Source: Litoribacter populi (lineage in GTDB: Bacteria; Bacteroidota; Bacteroidia; Cytophagales; Cyclobacteriaceae). Taken from it: a DNA stretch of 64,000 nucleotides. The translations under genes and the position numbers were made by a program. The stretch is taken from contig NZ_VMKN01000001.1 in assembly GCF_007483685.1 (NCBI RefSeq), forward strand, positions 1 to 64,000, read 5' to 3'. The notes beneath the pieces are model-generated. The model had not been told where the DNA came from. It saw only the letters and a program-made list of their open reading frames with translations, and searched no databases. Positions 15,855 to 24,110 of the stretch are shown here, piece after piece (position 1 is the first letter of the stretch; each line of letters starts with the position of its first letter).

Positions 15855-17468
15855 TTAATTTGATTTGTAGAATTCCAGCATATTTATAAGTTGGTCCAGA
15901 TCGGTTGGGAAATTACCCACACGGGCCACCTCTCCCCTTTTGTTGATCAGCATGTGTGTGGGGTATGCCTGAATGTTATAATATTGGATCAGGGGATGGT
16001 CAGCTCCTGGAGCATTTAGGTTTATTGCCTTGTCTGAAGTGAAATTTCCCGATGCAATGCTTTTTTTCCATAGCCGGGAATCTCTGTCCGAAGAGATGGA
16101 GACCACTGCAAACTCCTCATCACCTTCAAAATGCGCTTCAATCTGGGTAAGATAATTTTTATAGAATTTGATGCAGGCGCTGCAACCAGAAAACCAAAAG
16201 TCCACAAACAGCGTTTTACCCTGGTAATCCAACAGGCTCACTTCGTTTCCTTCCAAATCCCTCAAAGGGATATCCGTCACCTGCTCTCCGGTTTTCTGAG
16301 TTTTATACAGGGATGCAATACTTTCTGCAATCCATGGGGTTTCCACCACTTCCAGGGCTTTTTCAAATGATTTGTTGCTTTCTTTAAATTTCCGGTAATA
16401 CCTTACCATATACCTTCCATAGAGCAAGTCTCTAATTAAAGGTGAATAATGGGAATACAGCTCCACGGCCGGCTTCTTTTGAATGGCTGATATCAAAGTG
16501 TTTTTTTCAAAAATATAATCCAGGTAGGCAGGCGAATGGGCAATTGTTGATTCTTTAAAATGGGATTCGCTTAAAGGGAGCACATGGGTAGTTAACAACT
16601 CTGCAAACCGGGGATCATCATGGTATAACCTGCCAAAAATGCTTACCTTTCTATATAAATATGAGCCTATCAGTTGGGCTTCCATTAGTTGGAGAAATTC
16701 TTCTGGCAGATTTCTGTAATTTTCCAAGACTGAAAATCCGGGATGGCTGAATAAATCTTCCTCAAGAAGATCTTTCATAAATTCCAGTCTTTGATCATCG
16801 GGATACAAAAGGAGCATCTTCCTTTTTACAGAAGATCCATTGTTAATTAAAGACCAATATTCTAAGCTATCCTTTTCATCCTTCAGAATTACACTTGACT
16901 TTGTGACAGGCAGGAATGTATCTTTTCTGTAATTCCAATTTTCCAATGCCTGGTTAATTTCATACTGACATTGAAATTTTAAAGCATCAGGTCCAGCAAA
17001 AAGAATTTTTCCATCCACTAAATCATACCTGAACCTGACACTGTCGCCTGGATAGACCAGAAATTTATTAAAATAAGTAGCTCCCCAAGATTTTATAGAA
17101 ATCCATGCAGGAGCACTAATTTCCGGGCTGTGGTATTCAAAGGTGGCTGTTCCCGCAGAACCCGTGAAAACATTTCCTTTGGTTGTCGAAATTACTTCTT
17201 TGAAAGGGGCAGGGGTTTTGGCCAATTCGTCCAAATATTTTGGCCAAAATTCTATTTCCACCTTTTCTATAAATTCCGATTTTTTAAGTTCCCCATAAAT
17301 CACCACCGGAGCCGGCTCCCCGGAAGAACCGGGGTAGGCGGCATCAGGACCGGGCGGTCCCAACTGGTGGGAATCCGGGTGGGCAACTCTCTCGCCGTAT
17401 AAGTATATTCCGCTTCCAACAAGGCATAGCGATACCAGGAAGAAAAAGATTGTTCTTTTTTTCATCAA
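15855..17468 (-). CDS. TlpA family disulfide reductase with large N-terminal domain
   Basis: The 537-residue protein has an N-terminal hydrophobic signal or anchor (about 5-24) and a long helical and beta extension of about 370 residues. A C-terminal thioredoxin-like domain contains F-W-F-S-G-C429-S-A-C432 and the cis-proline at A-Y-P503-T. It therefore acts in the periplasm as a thiol:disulfide oxidoreductase. It is the promoter-proximal gene of the tlpA-susC-susD run (17 bp to susC). Together with MauE and the two-cysteine DUF6520 protein, it suggests that a thiol-containing substrate is handled. The large N-terminal part is typical of Bacteroidota TlpA proteins next to SusCD pairs. Confidence 0.85.
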   Translation of the reverse strand: MMKKRTIFFFLVSLCLVGSGIYLYGERVAHPDSHQLGPPGPDAAYPGSSGEPAPVVIYGELKKSEFIEKVEIEFWPKYLDELAKTPAPFKEVISTTKGNVFTGSAGTATFEYHSPEISAPAWISIKSWGATYFNKFLVYPGDSVRFRYDLVDGKILFAGPDALKFQCQYEINQALENWNYRKDTFLPVTKSSVILKDEKDSLEYWSLINNGSSVKRKMLLLYPDDQRLEFMKDLLEEDLFSHPGFSVLENYRNLPEEFLQLMEAQLIGSYLYRKVSIFGRLYHDDPRFAELLTTHVLPLSESHFKESTIAHSPAYLDYIFEKNTLISAIQKKPAVELYSHYSPLIRDLLYGRYMVRYYRKFKESNKSFEKALEVVETPWIAESIASLYKTQKTGEQVTDIPLRDLEGNEVSLLDYQGKTLFVDFWFSGCSACIKFYKNYLTQIEAHFEGDEEFAVVSISSDRDSRLWKKSIASGNFTSDKAINLNAPGADHPLIQYYNIQAYPTHMLINKRGEVARVGNFPTDLDQLINMLEFYKSN

Positions 17469-17652
17469 ATTATTAGTTAAAGGTTAATTGCTAATTGTTC
17501 AGAGTTCAAGGTTAAGAGTTCATGCAACTGTTAACCCTGAACCCTAATCCCCCTCTCCTTATCCTTCTCTTGCCGCGAATCTTGAGTTTAGCTAGGTTAG
17601 ACATAATGCAGCCTTCGGAAGACTTGGAGATTAGGGATATGGGTATTAGGAA

Positions 17653-17919
17653 TCAGGTAGTGTTAGGAGGCTTGTCGCTCATGGGACGGATGCTCAACTC
17701 CACCTTAAGTTTATTCTTTTCACCTTCCTCTTTGAGAATGACACCGATGGCTTTGCAGAGAAGGACCGCCTCCTGCTGTTCCCGGCTCATGGGCTTGGGT
17801 TTGGGATCGGGAACGTAAGTGAAGTTTTGGTTTTCTGTCTTTCGGAATTCTTCACTGAGCTGCCTATCACCTATGAGCAGCCAGATAATTCCGTCGAGTA
17901 GTTTTTTGAATGAGGTCAT
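17653..17919 (-). CDS. Small hypothetical protein (88 aa)
   Basis: The 88-residue product starts MTSFKKLLDGIIWLLIGDRQ, with a hydrophobic patch, then a Pro/Lys-rich linker (PDPKPKPMSREQQ) and an acidic/basic helix. No family is recognised. It is on the same strand as the tlpA-susC-susD genes but 184 bp away and separated by TTAACC-type repeat sequence. It resembles the small accessory proteins of the DUF5675 module in size and charge only; no sequence match was seen. Confidence 0.45.
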   Translation of the reverse strand: MTSFKKLLDGIIWLLIGDRQLSEEFRKTENQNFTYVPDPKPKPMSREQQEAVLLCKAIGVILKEEGEKNKLKVELSIRPMSDKPPNTT

Positions 17920-18253
17920 TTGTTTATGGGTTATTGTTCGCTATGCGGACGGTTATGGTTTAAAGCTTATTGTTTAGGCATAGGTGTTCCATTAAGAATT
18001 GGTGCATTCTTTTTTTTGATCAAAGCCGGATTGGTTTAAAGTTTACTTTTCCCCTGCGGGGAAAGGTTAAGGATTAAGGAGTTTTAAACTTTAACCCTTA
18101 ACCGGCGCAGCGAAGCGGAGCTTCAGTCCGGGGATTTGATCAGGTTTCTTTGTAATTGCTTAATGGTTTGTTGGAAATAGACAGCGCAGCAGTTGAGCAG
18201 GTTCAACAAAAACCTGTAACGCAGAGAAGGAAATATGATATGTTGCTGTCCCA

Positions 18254-18437
18254 TGGTACTCTATATATAATAGTGTCTTGAGAGGTTGAGTACCAGGCAT
18301 AAAAAGAGGCGTGGGACTCAACCTATCCGAAACCAGGTACCTAGGAAGAACCTTGAACACGAACAAGCGAGCCCACGCCAGTGGCGTGAGCATTTCCGCT
18401 TATTATCTCGTGTTCGGCGAAATTTCCTAGGTTTCGG
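18254..18437 (+). ncRNA. Candidate structured RNA with alternative pairings
   Basis: TGGTACTC (18254-18261) can pair with GAGTACCA (18288-18295), but GGTTGAGT (18284-18291), which overlaps that arm, can pair instead with ACTCAACC (18316-18323). These pairings exclude each other. Downstream, nested stems form a long hairpin: CCGAAA (18327-18332) with TTTCGG (18432-18437), CCTAGGAA (18340-18347) with TTCCTAGG (18424-18431), GAACACGA (18355-18362) with TCGTGTTC (18408-18415), and CACGCC/GGCGTG (18374-18388). A terminator-like stem follows at 18554. No protein frame fits and no known RNA family is recognised. Confidence 0.4.
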
Positions 18438-18553
18438 TTTCGAGATTTAAGCGCGAATGCTATAATAGAATTCGCAAATTAGCACTTTAAACAATTCGGC
18501 CGACAATTGCTTCAATGTTTTAATGCCTATTACAAATATAAGAAAGAATTCGA

Positions 18554-18583
18554 CACGGTCTAATTAGACCGTGAATTTTTTTT
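18554..18583 (+). terminator. Palindrome with T-tract: terminator or operator
   Basis: CACGGTCTAATTAGACCGTG (18554-18573) is a perfect 20-bp palindrome followed by AA and eight T residues. As RNA this is a terminator for plus-strand transcription from the structured region upstream. As DNA it could be the operator of the Xre regulator that starts 46 bp further on. Confidence 0.6.
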
Positions 18584-18618
18584 AAAATTTTCCCACTTTG
18601 ACTTTTTAACCGTCGCAA

Positions 18619-18873
18619 ATGGATCCTCAAGAAAAAGAAAAGATACTTAAGTTACTGGGCGAAAGGATTAAAGACCTGAGGAAAAAGAAGAACCAGTCAC
18701 TTCTAGAAGCCGAATATGGGTCCAATTTTGATAATAGCAATCTTTCTAAGTATGAACTTGGAAAGAGAGATCTCCAAGTCTCTACTCTTTTCAAAATTGC
18801 AAAACTTCTCGAGACCCACCCAAAGAACTTATTGGATTTGGGAATAGACTATTCATCTCCAGAAGAAAAGTAA
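18619..18873 (+). CDS. Xre-family helix-turn-helix regulator
   Basis: The 84-residue protein is a single HTH_XRE domain (about residues 12-75): L-G-E-R-I-K-D-L-R-K, a turn with N-L-S-K-Y-E-L-G-K-R-D-L as recognition region, and L-L-E-T-H-P-K-N-L-L-D-L, which recurs as H-P-K-E-L-L-D-F in the regulator at 22303. It precedes the ABC-three-component genes on the same strand and probably regulates them, as small Xre proteins often do in defence islands. A 20-bp palindrome lies upstream (18554). Confidence 0.8.
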   Translation: MDPQEKEKILKLLGERIKDLRKKKNQSLLEAEYGSNFDNSNLSKYELGKRDLQVSTLFKIAKLLETHPKNLLDLGIDYSSPEEK

Positions 18874-18927
18874 GATTTTAGTGAGTCCAAGTATCACTTT
18901 TCAAAACCATATATTTTAACGAAAAGG

Positions 18928-19119
18928 ATGGGGCTAAATGACACCAGAACCATAGGAAGGAAAATTCATGCAGAGACAAACTTCAACTCCAGTGAACTTG
19001 CTCGATTTTCTTTGGCATTAGGGGTACCACCGAAAGACCTATTAAATTTTGATTTCGATATTAATCCCGAATTAATCCCACCTTTGCCGAAAAAGGGAGG
19101 TAATGGGGGGAGTGATTAA
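18928..19119 (+). pseudogene. Truncated Xre-type regulator fragment
   Basis: The frame encodes about 60 residues, including I-H-A-E-T-N-F-N-S-S-E-L-A-R-F-S-L-A-L-G-V-P-P-K-D-L-L-N-F-D-F. This corresponds to the second half of an Xre domain: the part after the recognition helix, ending with the same P-K-x-L-L-x-F-D pattern as 22303-22530. The first HTH helices are missing, so DNA binding is unlikely. It lies 54 bp after the intact Xre gene, suggesting a decayed duplicate. It could alternatively be expressed as a short dimerisation peptide, but there is no evidence for that. Confidence 0.6.
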
Positions 19120-19254
19120 TCTATCTAGTAATCTTTTCGGATCTTACTCTTATTGTGTGCTGAATCCTCGCACTAAAAAATTCTTTGTTTCAGCTATTTT
19201 CTAGCTTTTATGTTAACTTTAGGTTAGTTTAGTACTTTAATAATGGATTTTACG

Positions 19255-19262
19255 TACTTTTG
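19255..19262 (+). promoter_or_regulatory. Promoter -7 element for the ABC-3C operon
   Basis: TACTTTTG matches TAnnTTTG and lies 20 bp upstream of the HNH gene start, so the leader would be very short. No convincing -33 box was identified. Confidence 0.45.
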
Positions 19263-19282
19263 ATCCTCAGTTTCTCTTTTTT

Positions 19283-20089
19283 ATGGTAAATAAGGCTAGA
19301 GATTATCTCCGGTCCACTATCCGAAGACTTGACACTTTATCCTCAAATGAGTGCGCTGCACCAAACTGTGGAAGACAGTTGGTTGCTAGAGACGGACTAT
19401 CAATAATAAGTAAAATATGTCATATTGAGGCCGCAAGCCCCGATGGCCCAAGGTTTAATCCTCATATGACTGATGATGAGCGAAGGCATTATAATAACCT
19501 TATACTTTTGTGTGATGAATGTCACACCGTAATAGATAACCCTTCTAATGAAGACCTTTACCCCGTTTCCATCTTAAAGGAGTGGAAACAAATTCATGAA
19601 ATAAAGGCGAAATCAAAAGTACTTAAGCAACCAAGGATTCTTAATCAAGCTATTAATTCGATAGCGGACTTGTCTTTTGGAGAGTATTATTCCGACAATT
19701 CCAGTTTTGATTCTTTGGATTTTCAAATTGATGATAAAATAGAGTATAATTTCCTCCACCGAAACAGAGAGGTAATAAAAGACCATGCAGTTTATTACCC
19801 TAGGATCAACCGCTTATATGAGGAGCTGGAATTCCAGGGATCATTTAAGAAACAAAAACTCTTAATGATCATTTATCAGATATATTTGAAGATTAAAGGG
19901 AGATACCCAGAAAATGGAAGGAGGGAAAAAGGAGATGACATTTTTGAAGCGATTGAAAATGAAATAATTACCAAAATAGAAGAGTCTGAATCTCATCCAG
20001 ATGATGTAGATTTAGCAATTCCAATCATTTTGGTGGATGCTTTTATGCGATGTAAAATTTTAGAAAAACCTCAGTATGATCTTAAGTAA
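19283..20089 (+). CDS. HNH endonuclease effector of an ABC-three-component system
   Basis: The 268-residue protein has an N-terminal HNH nuclease domain: zinc-type cysteines C24 and C29, C-H-I-E at 46-49 (catalytic His47), N71-N72 and C77-x2-C80-H81. A helical C-terminal domain of about 150 residues follows, as found in ABC-three-component effectors. It is the first gene of a three-gene operon; its last 14 bases overlap the middle-component gene. In such systems the effector nuclease is thought to be unleashed when the ATPase senses invading nucleoprotein. The assignment rests on the gene order HNH, small middle component and DUF2326 ATPase. Confidence 0.85.
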   Translation: MVNKARDYLRSTIRRLDTLSSNECAAPNCGRQLVARDGLSIISKICHIEAASPDGPRFNPHMTDDERRHYNNLILLCDECHTVIDNPSNEDLYPVSILKEWKQIHEIKAKSKVLKQPRILNQAINSIADLSFGEYYSDNSSFDSLDFQIDDKIEYNFLHRNREVIKDHAVYYPRINRLYEELEFQGSFKKQKLLMIIYQIYLKIKGRYPENGRREKGDDIFEAIENEIITKIEESESHPDDVDLAIPIILVDAFMRCKILEKPQYDLK

Positions 20090-20306
20090 AGAAGTTAAAC
20101 CGGATAGGAAACTGTATTTTACAGGAGCATTGGTTTTGGAAACCCTTAGAGAGGAAGTTGAGAATACGGTAGAATACTTAGATCTTTACCTTAAAGTGAA
20201 AGCAAGAAAAAATATGAGCCTTCAAAGCTTCATTCTCACTTTGGATTGGCTTTACATATTGGGTGCGGTGAAAAATGAAAATGGAAAATTGAAAAAATGT
20301 TTATAA
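20076..20306 (+). CDS. ABC-three-component system small middle component
   Basis: The 76-residue protein (MILSKEVKPDRKLYFTGALV...) has the size and the pattern of the short middle components: a K-P-D-R-x-L-Y-F-x-G-A start, a helix rich in Leu and Glu, and a winged-helix-like end with L-D-W-L-Y-I-L-G-A-V. It overlaps the HNH gene by 14 bp and the ATPase gene by 10 bp, so its translation is coupled to both. It probably bridges effector and ATPase. Confidence 0.75.
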   Translation: MILSKEVKPDRKLYFTGALVLETLREEVENTVEYLDLYLKVKARKNMSLQSFILTLDWLYILGAVKNENGKLKKCL

Positions 20307-22003
20307 AGAGCCTAGTTATACATAAAGCAGGTTCCATTTTGAGGGAAATCAATTTCCACAAAGGAATTAATTTAATCGTAGATGAAACTCAAACCCAGAC
20401 CTCAAAAGAGTCTGGAAATAATGTGGGGAAAACCACTGTCCTACGCCTTATCGATTTTTGTTTAGGCGGTAAGGGTGAAAATATTTTTAAAGACCCTGAA
20501 TTTAAGGGTAACAACCAGGTAATTAAGGAATTCTTAACTTCTGTTGCTAATGGCATTGTCGTGGAATTGATCCTTAAACCAGACCTAAATAGTGATAACA
20601 GTGAGGAAATTGTTATTCGGAGGAATTTTTTGAAATCAACAGAAAAGTTACTGGAAATCAACAAGGAACAATTCAAGGATATAAATTTATTTTCCAAGAG
20701 GTTAAAATATTTAATTTTCAAAGATTCTTCTGACAGGCCTACCTTTCGCCAAATAATTGCAAAAAACATTAGAGATGAAAAAAATAAGCTTCAAAATACT
20801 ATTCGAGTTTTACACCCAATTACTCGTCGGGCTGAATATGAAGCATTGTATTTCTTTTGGCTCGGAATAAGCTCAGATGAATTTTTAAGAAAGCAAAAAT
20901 TGTTAACTCAAATAAAGTTAGAAGAATCCCTGCAAGCGCGGTTAAAAGGCGAAACAGACCCTCATCAGATAGAGCAAGCCCTGATTGTTTTGGAGAATGA
21001 GATCAAAAAATTTGAAAGAAAGAAATCTTCCTTTTCAGTAAATCCACGTTTTGAAGATGACCTTAAGGAATTAAACATAGTAAAGCGATCAATTAATAAA
21101 ATATCTGGTGAAATAGGCCAACTTGAAATGAGAAGGGACCTGATATTGGAAAGTAAATCTTCCCTTGAAAAGGAAACTTCAAATATCGATACAGAACAAG
21201 TAAGAGCACTTTACGAAGAAGCAAAACTATTATTACCTTCCTTACAAAAATCTTTTGAGGAGACGCTTCTTTTCCATAATCAAATGGTAAAGGAAAAAAT
21301 TAAATTTATTGGACAAGAGTTGCCTGAGGTGGAGGTAAGGTTGAATTTCCTACTAGAGGAATTGGATATAGTCCTCAAAAGAGAAATGGAATTGAGCAGA
21401 ACACTTCAAAAAGGAAGGGCTTTAGATGAACTTCAAGGAGTGATTGACTCTTTGAACGATACTTATGAAAAGAAAGGAAGATTAGAAGAGCAAAAACGCT
21501 TATGGGATAAGACAGAAAGCGTTTTGACTAATCATAATGAAGCATTGCAGCGGATTAACGAATTAATAAAGTCAAAAGAAGAAATAATTAAAACGAGGCT
21601 GAAAGTATTTAACAAATATTTTTCTGATATATCTAACCGATTATATGGTGAATTTTTCATTTTGAGCCACTCTAAAAGTGACGGCATTTATGAACTCAAT
21701 ATTTCAAGTATAGGTGGAAACCTTGGTACCGGAAAAAAGAAAGGTCAAATCGCCGCATTTGATTTAGCCTATATTCAGTTTGCCGATGAATTAGGAATAA
21801 AGTGTCTCCATTTTATCCTTCATGATCAACTTGAAAATGTTCACCATAACCAAATTACAAGCTTGTTAAATGAAATAGTCACTGGAATAAATTGCCAGTA
21901 CATTTTGCCAATTTTGCGGGACAAATTACCCCCTGGCATAAAAGTTTCAGATTTTGAGGTTTTATCCCTCTCACAATCCAATAAACTCCTTAAGGTTGAT
22001 TAG
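20297..22003 (+). CDS. DUF2326-type ABC ATPase of the ABC-three-component system
   Basis: The 568-residue protein is an SMC/Rad50-like ATPase. The Walker A is G40-N-N-V-G-K45-T-T, a long coiled coil runs from about 215 to 435, and the C-terminal half-site has G-G-N-L-G-T-G-K-K-K-G-Q followed by L-H-F-I-L-H-D-Q-L-E, the Walker B/D-loop region. DUF2326 ATPases drive ABC-three-component conflict systems. The domain order and the upstream middle component and HNH effector make this a complete candidate operon. No terminator is seen; a decayed restriction-modification fragment follows directly. Confidence 0.85.
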   Translation: MFIKSLVIHKAGSILREINFHKGINLIVDETQTQTSKESGNNVGKTTVLRLIDFCLGGKGENIFKDPEFKGNNQVIKEFLTSVANGIVVELILKPDLNSDNSEEIVIRRNFLKSTEKLLEINKEQFKDINLFSKRLKYLIFKDSSDRPTFRQIIAKNIRDEKNKLQNTIRVLHPITRRAEYEALYFFWLGISSDEFLRKQKLLTQIKLEESLQARLKGETDPHQIEQALIVLENEIKKFERKKSSFSVNPRFEDDLKELNIVKRSINKISGEIGQLEMRRDLILESKSSLEKETSNIDTEQVRALYEEAKLLLPSLQKSFEETLLFHNQMVKEKIKFIGQELPEVEVRLNFLLEELDIVLKREMELSRTLQKGRALDELQGVIDSLNDTYEKKGRLEEQKRLWDKTESVLTNHNEALQRINELIKSKEEIIKTRLKVFNKYFSDISNRLYGEFFILSHSKSDGIYELNISSIGGNLGTGKKKGQIAAFDLAYIQFADELGIKCLHFILHDQLENVHHNQITSLLNEIVTGINCQYILPILRDKLPPGIKVSDFEVLSLSQSNKLLKVD

Positions 22004-22010
22004 GGGTTTA

Positions 22011-22165
22011 ACCCACTATCCAAAATATCAACAAGAGTCTCAATGGCACACAGCCATCGGGGATAACAACATTGCCGATGCGGATATTGATCGATTGGTT
22101 TACTCCTCACACAGATTGAAGTAGAAGGGGAATCCATGCCGAGGAAAAAGAAGTTGGACAATTAA
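22011..22165 (+). pseudogene. Decayed C-terminus of a type IIG/PglX-like restriction-modification protein
   Basis: One frame reads A-I-G-D-N-N-I-A-D-A-D-I-D-R-L-V-Y (about 22053-22103). After a shift within TTTACTCCTCAC, another frame reads L-T-Q-I-E-V-E-G-E-S and ends at TAA 22165. I-D-R-L-V-Y followed by L-Y-G-L-T-x-E-E-I-x-x-V-E-G-E is the usual C-terminus of Eco57I-type and PglX-type methylases. The remainder of the gene is absent. It sits between the ABC-3C operon and an Xre gene. Confidence 0.45.
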
Positions 22166-22302
22166 ATTTAATACCATAATTACATGTGGAGGGTGTGCCA
22201 AAGATTCCCGTAACCAGTGGCCCAGCTTGCTCCAGAATAGACACTAGAGAGGTTTAAGTCTTATTATAAAAATAACTCTGATATATAGATTTATCTTTTT
22301 TA

Positions 22303-22530
22303 ATGGCATATAGAGACCAGAAATTTATTGATCAAGTGGGAAGAAAGATTGCAGAATTAAGGAAATCCAAATCAATTTCCCAAGAAGATCTTGTTGACTT
22401 AACTGGTTTTACTTTAAGTCAGATAGGAAGAATTGAAAGAGGTGAAATCAATACCAGCCTTAGTCATCTCTCAAAAATTGCCTATGCCTTAAAAGTTCAT
22501 CCAAAAGAGTTGTTGGACTTTGATTTTTGA
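22303..22530 (+). CDS. Xre-family helix-turn-helix regulator
   Basis: This is a compact 75-residue HTH_XRE protein: V-G-R-K-I-A-E-L-R-K-S-K-x-I-S-Q-E-D-L-V-D-L-T-G-F-T-L-S-Q-I-G-R-I-E-R-G-E-I-N is a complete HTH, followed by L-S-K-I-A-Y-A-L-K-V-H-P-K-E-L-L-D-F-D-F. This C-terminal type is common for regulators of mobile and defence genes in Bacteroidota. It stands alone between the restriction-modification remnant and a repeat stretch. It may have belonged to the lost restriction-modification gene. Confidence 0.85.
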   Translation: MAYRDQKFIDQVGRKIAELRKSKSISQEDLVDLTGFTLSQIGRIERGEINTSLSHLSKIAYALKVHPKELLDFDF

Positions 22531-23061
22531 GGTACATACTGCTTTCACTTGAATCCAGCCGAACCATCTTTTTAAAACTATTATGGGTGTAACCCGAAAA
22601 AGTATTTAAAAATCCAGAATTTTTGGGGTAATACCCCAAAGAAATCTCTTCATTACCATTTCTAAACCTCTAAACCTCCCGCAGCGCGTCAGCTCCGGGA
22701 ATTAAACCTCTAAACCAACTAGGTAATGAGAAGTCCTTCCCGTTCCCTACCCTCATCCCTAACCCTCTCTACCGTCCCGATGCGACCCCGTGACTTTTGC
22801 TCGGCGCCAATCGGTACATCTACTTTCTACCCATTAATCCGTTCATCCATTAAACTACCCTCTACATGCATCCCTCCGCCACGCATCGCGACTAAACCCC
22901 TAAACCTCCCGCAGCGCGTCAGCGCCGGGAAATAAATCTCTACACCAAAATAGTTGGGTTGGAATTTAGGTAAATTACCGTGATAGGGGTATTGTAGGAA
23001 TTGAATTGACTGATTATTTTAGAGTTAAATAACTTTTATATAAATACACCAATTTTATCCA
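22531..23061. repeat. Repeat mosaic with TTTAGAGG and TAGTAGAT family units
   Basis: Two units of the form CTAAACCTCCCGCAGCGCGTCAG...CCGGGAA(A)TAAA (22668-22715, 22903-22937) flank a TCTACC-GTCCCGA (22769-22780)...TCGGTA (22811-22816)-CATCTACTTTCTACC unit. The TCGGGA arm has one substitution here. No gene is seen; 22945-23060 is plain A+T-rich sequence. Confidence 0.7.
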
Positions 23062-23238
23062 ATGGGAAAAATCACAAAAGCGGAATATTACGCCGCTCTT
23101 AAAGTGGTAGGAGCATACCACAGTCAACTTGCCACCGAAATCCAAAAAACACTGATTTCAGAACCCGTTACAGTCAAAGAATTTTTAGACTTTTTTCCAC
23201 AATATCCAAATGGAACCAGCCCTCTGGACGTCTTATGA
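23062..23238 (+). CDS. Small hypothetical protein (58 aa), overlapping pair, first gene
   Basis: ATG at 23062 opens a 58-codon frame (MGKITKAEYYAALKVVGAYH..., ending SPLDVL) closing at TGA 23236-23238. The product is a soluble, helical small protein without cysteine. It is not recognised. Its stop codon overlaps the next start as ATGA, the arrangement of toxin-antitoxin or small defence pairs. Composition differs clearly from the repeats on both sides, which supports a genuine gene. Confidence 0.45.
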   Translation: MGKITKAEYYAALKVVGAYHSQLATEIQKTLISEPVTVKEFLDFFPQYPNGTSPLDVL

Positions 23239-23402
23239 ATTTTTTGAAAAATCAAGACCCTTCCAAATCGATTTATGATATAGTGGAGCAAGACTTCAAA
23301 ATAACCAATGGTGTGAGCAAAAAAACATCCTTAGAGTTTACTGAACTTTTATCCTGGTACAAAAAAGAAAAGCAAAAAAAATATAACCCATACCCTAAAT
23401 AA
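23235..23402 (+). CDS. Small hypothetical protein (55 aa), overlapping pair, second gene
   Basis: ATG at 23235 overlaps the preceding TGA and opens a 55-codon frame (MNFLKNQDPSKSIYDIVEQD..., very Lys-rich C-terminus) ending at TAA 23400-23402. It is highly charged with a basic tail and no known domain. The four-base overlap suggests co-translation with the 58-residue protein. A toxin-antitoxin role is a guess from architecture only. Confidence 0.45.
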   Translation: MNFLKNQDPSKSIYDIVEQDFKITNGVSKKTSLEFTELLSWYKKEKQKKYNPYPK

Positions 23403-23937
23403 TACCCAATCACCCTGCTCAGTTAGCCACCCTACCATTAATGGTTTACGATGCACGGCTGAGGGATGAGGGTGGGTTGCCCTAACTTCTCTACCGTCCC
23501 GATTAGCCCCCATGACTTTTGCTCGGCGCCAATCGGGACATCTACTTTCTACTCCTTTATCCATTAATCCATTCAACCCTTAAACTCCATCTGGTTTAAA
23601 AGTTGAACGGATGAAGGGATTAACGACTAACCATCCTCAGCCCGCCTCCCTAAACCTCTACACCCTCCAGGTCAAGAGGATCAGAAGTTTAGAAGTGAGA
23701 AAAACCTTGAAACCGCCATCAAGCAATGAATCCCAAACCACGATTCTTTCCGTATCCTGCCGTCATCTCTAACCCCCTCTACCGTCCCGATGCGCCCCCG
23801 TGACTTTTTTGCTCGGCGCCAATCGGGACATCTACTTTCTACTTCGAAATCATCGGGTAGAGTAGATGGTAGAAAGTAGATTCGCCGCGTGGTGGCTGGC
23901 TTCGCCGTAGCCACCGCGGCGAGGGTTAGGGATGAAG
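23403..23937. repeat. Repeat mosaic, duplicated at 28950-29132
   Basis: Two TCTACC-GTCCCGAT...ATCGGGAC-ATCTACTTTCTAC units (about 23490-23550 and 23780-23880) are followed by the long hairpin formed by CATCTACTTTCTACTTCGAA and its near-complement ending GTAGATGGTAGAAAGTAGAT, then a GCCGCGTGGTGGCTGGC...GCCACCGCGGCG hairpin. The part from about 23770 on is almost identical to 28955-29132. No gene is seen. Confidence 0.75.
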
Positions 23938-24110
23938 GCAGATCCGTGTCTACCTGCCAAAGAAGTAATTCACTCCCAAGTTCACTTGCCCAAAACTGAT
24001 TCGAAAATTTTCTGTTTCTAAATAATAGTCAGTCCAGTTAGATTGGTAAAAGACTTCTCCGATGCTAGAATCGAAACCCCAATTGGGACCAATCTTCTTC
24101 TTAATTTTCA
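23938..24110 (-). pseudogene. C-terminal fragment of the outer membrane protein gene at 29133
   Basis: Bases 23938-24095 match 29133-29276, the last ~48 codons of the outer-membrane gene, at roughly 85% identity by eye, including TAATAGTCAGTCCAGTTAGA. Homology continues into the shared repeat on the left side of both copies. Upstream of about 24110 the coding part is gone. The fragment therefore results from duplication or exchange of a segment that includes the repeat and the gene's 3' end. Confidence 0.8.

Noticed and set aside
18160-18393. Minus-strand frame of 77 codons
   Set aside because: It overlaps the nested stem-loops, whose symmetry explains the sequence better than coding.
18254-18437. 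Retron or riboswitch RNA
   Set aside because: No reverse transcriptase or metabolite-linked gene is adjacent, and no recognisable msr/msd end structure; kept only as structured region of unknown type.
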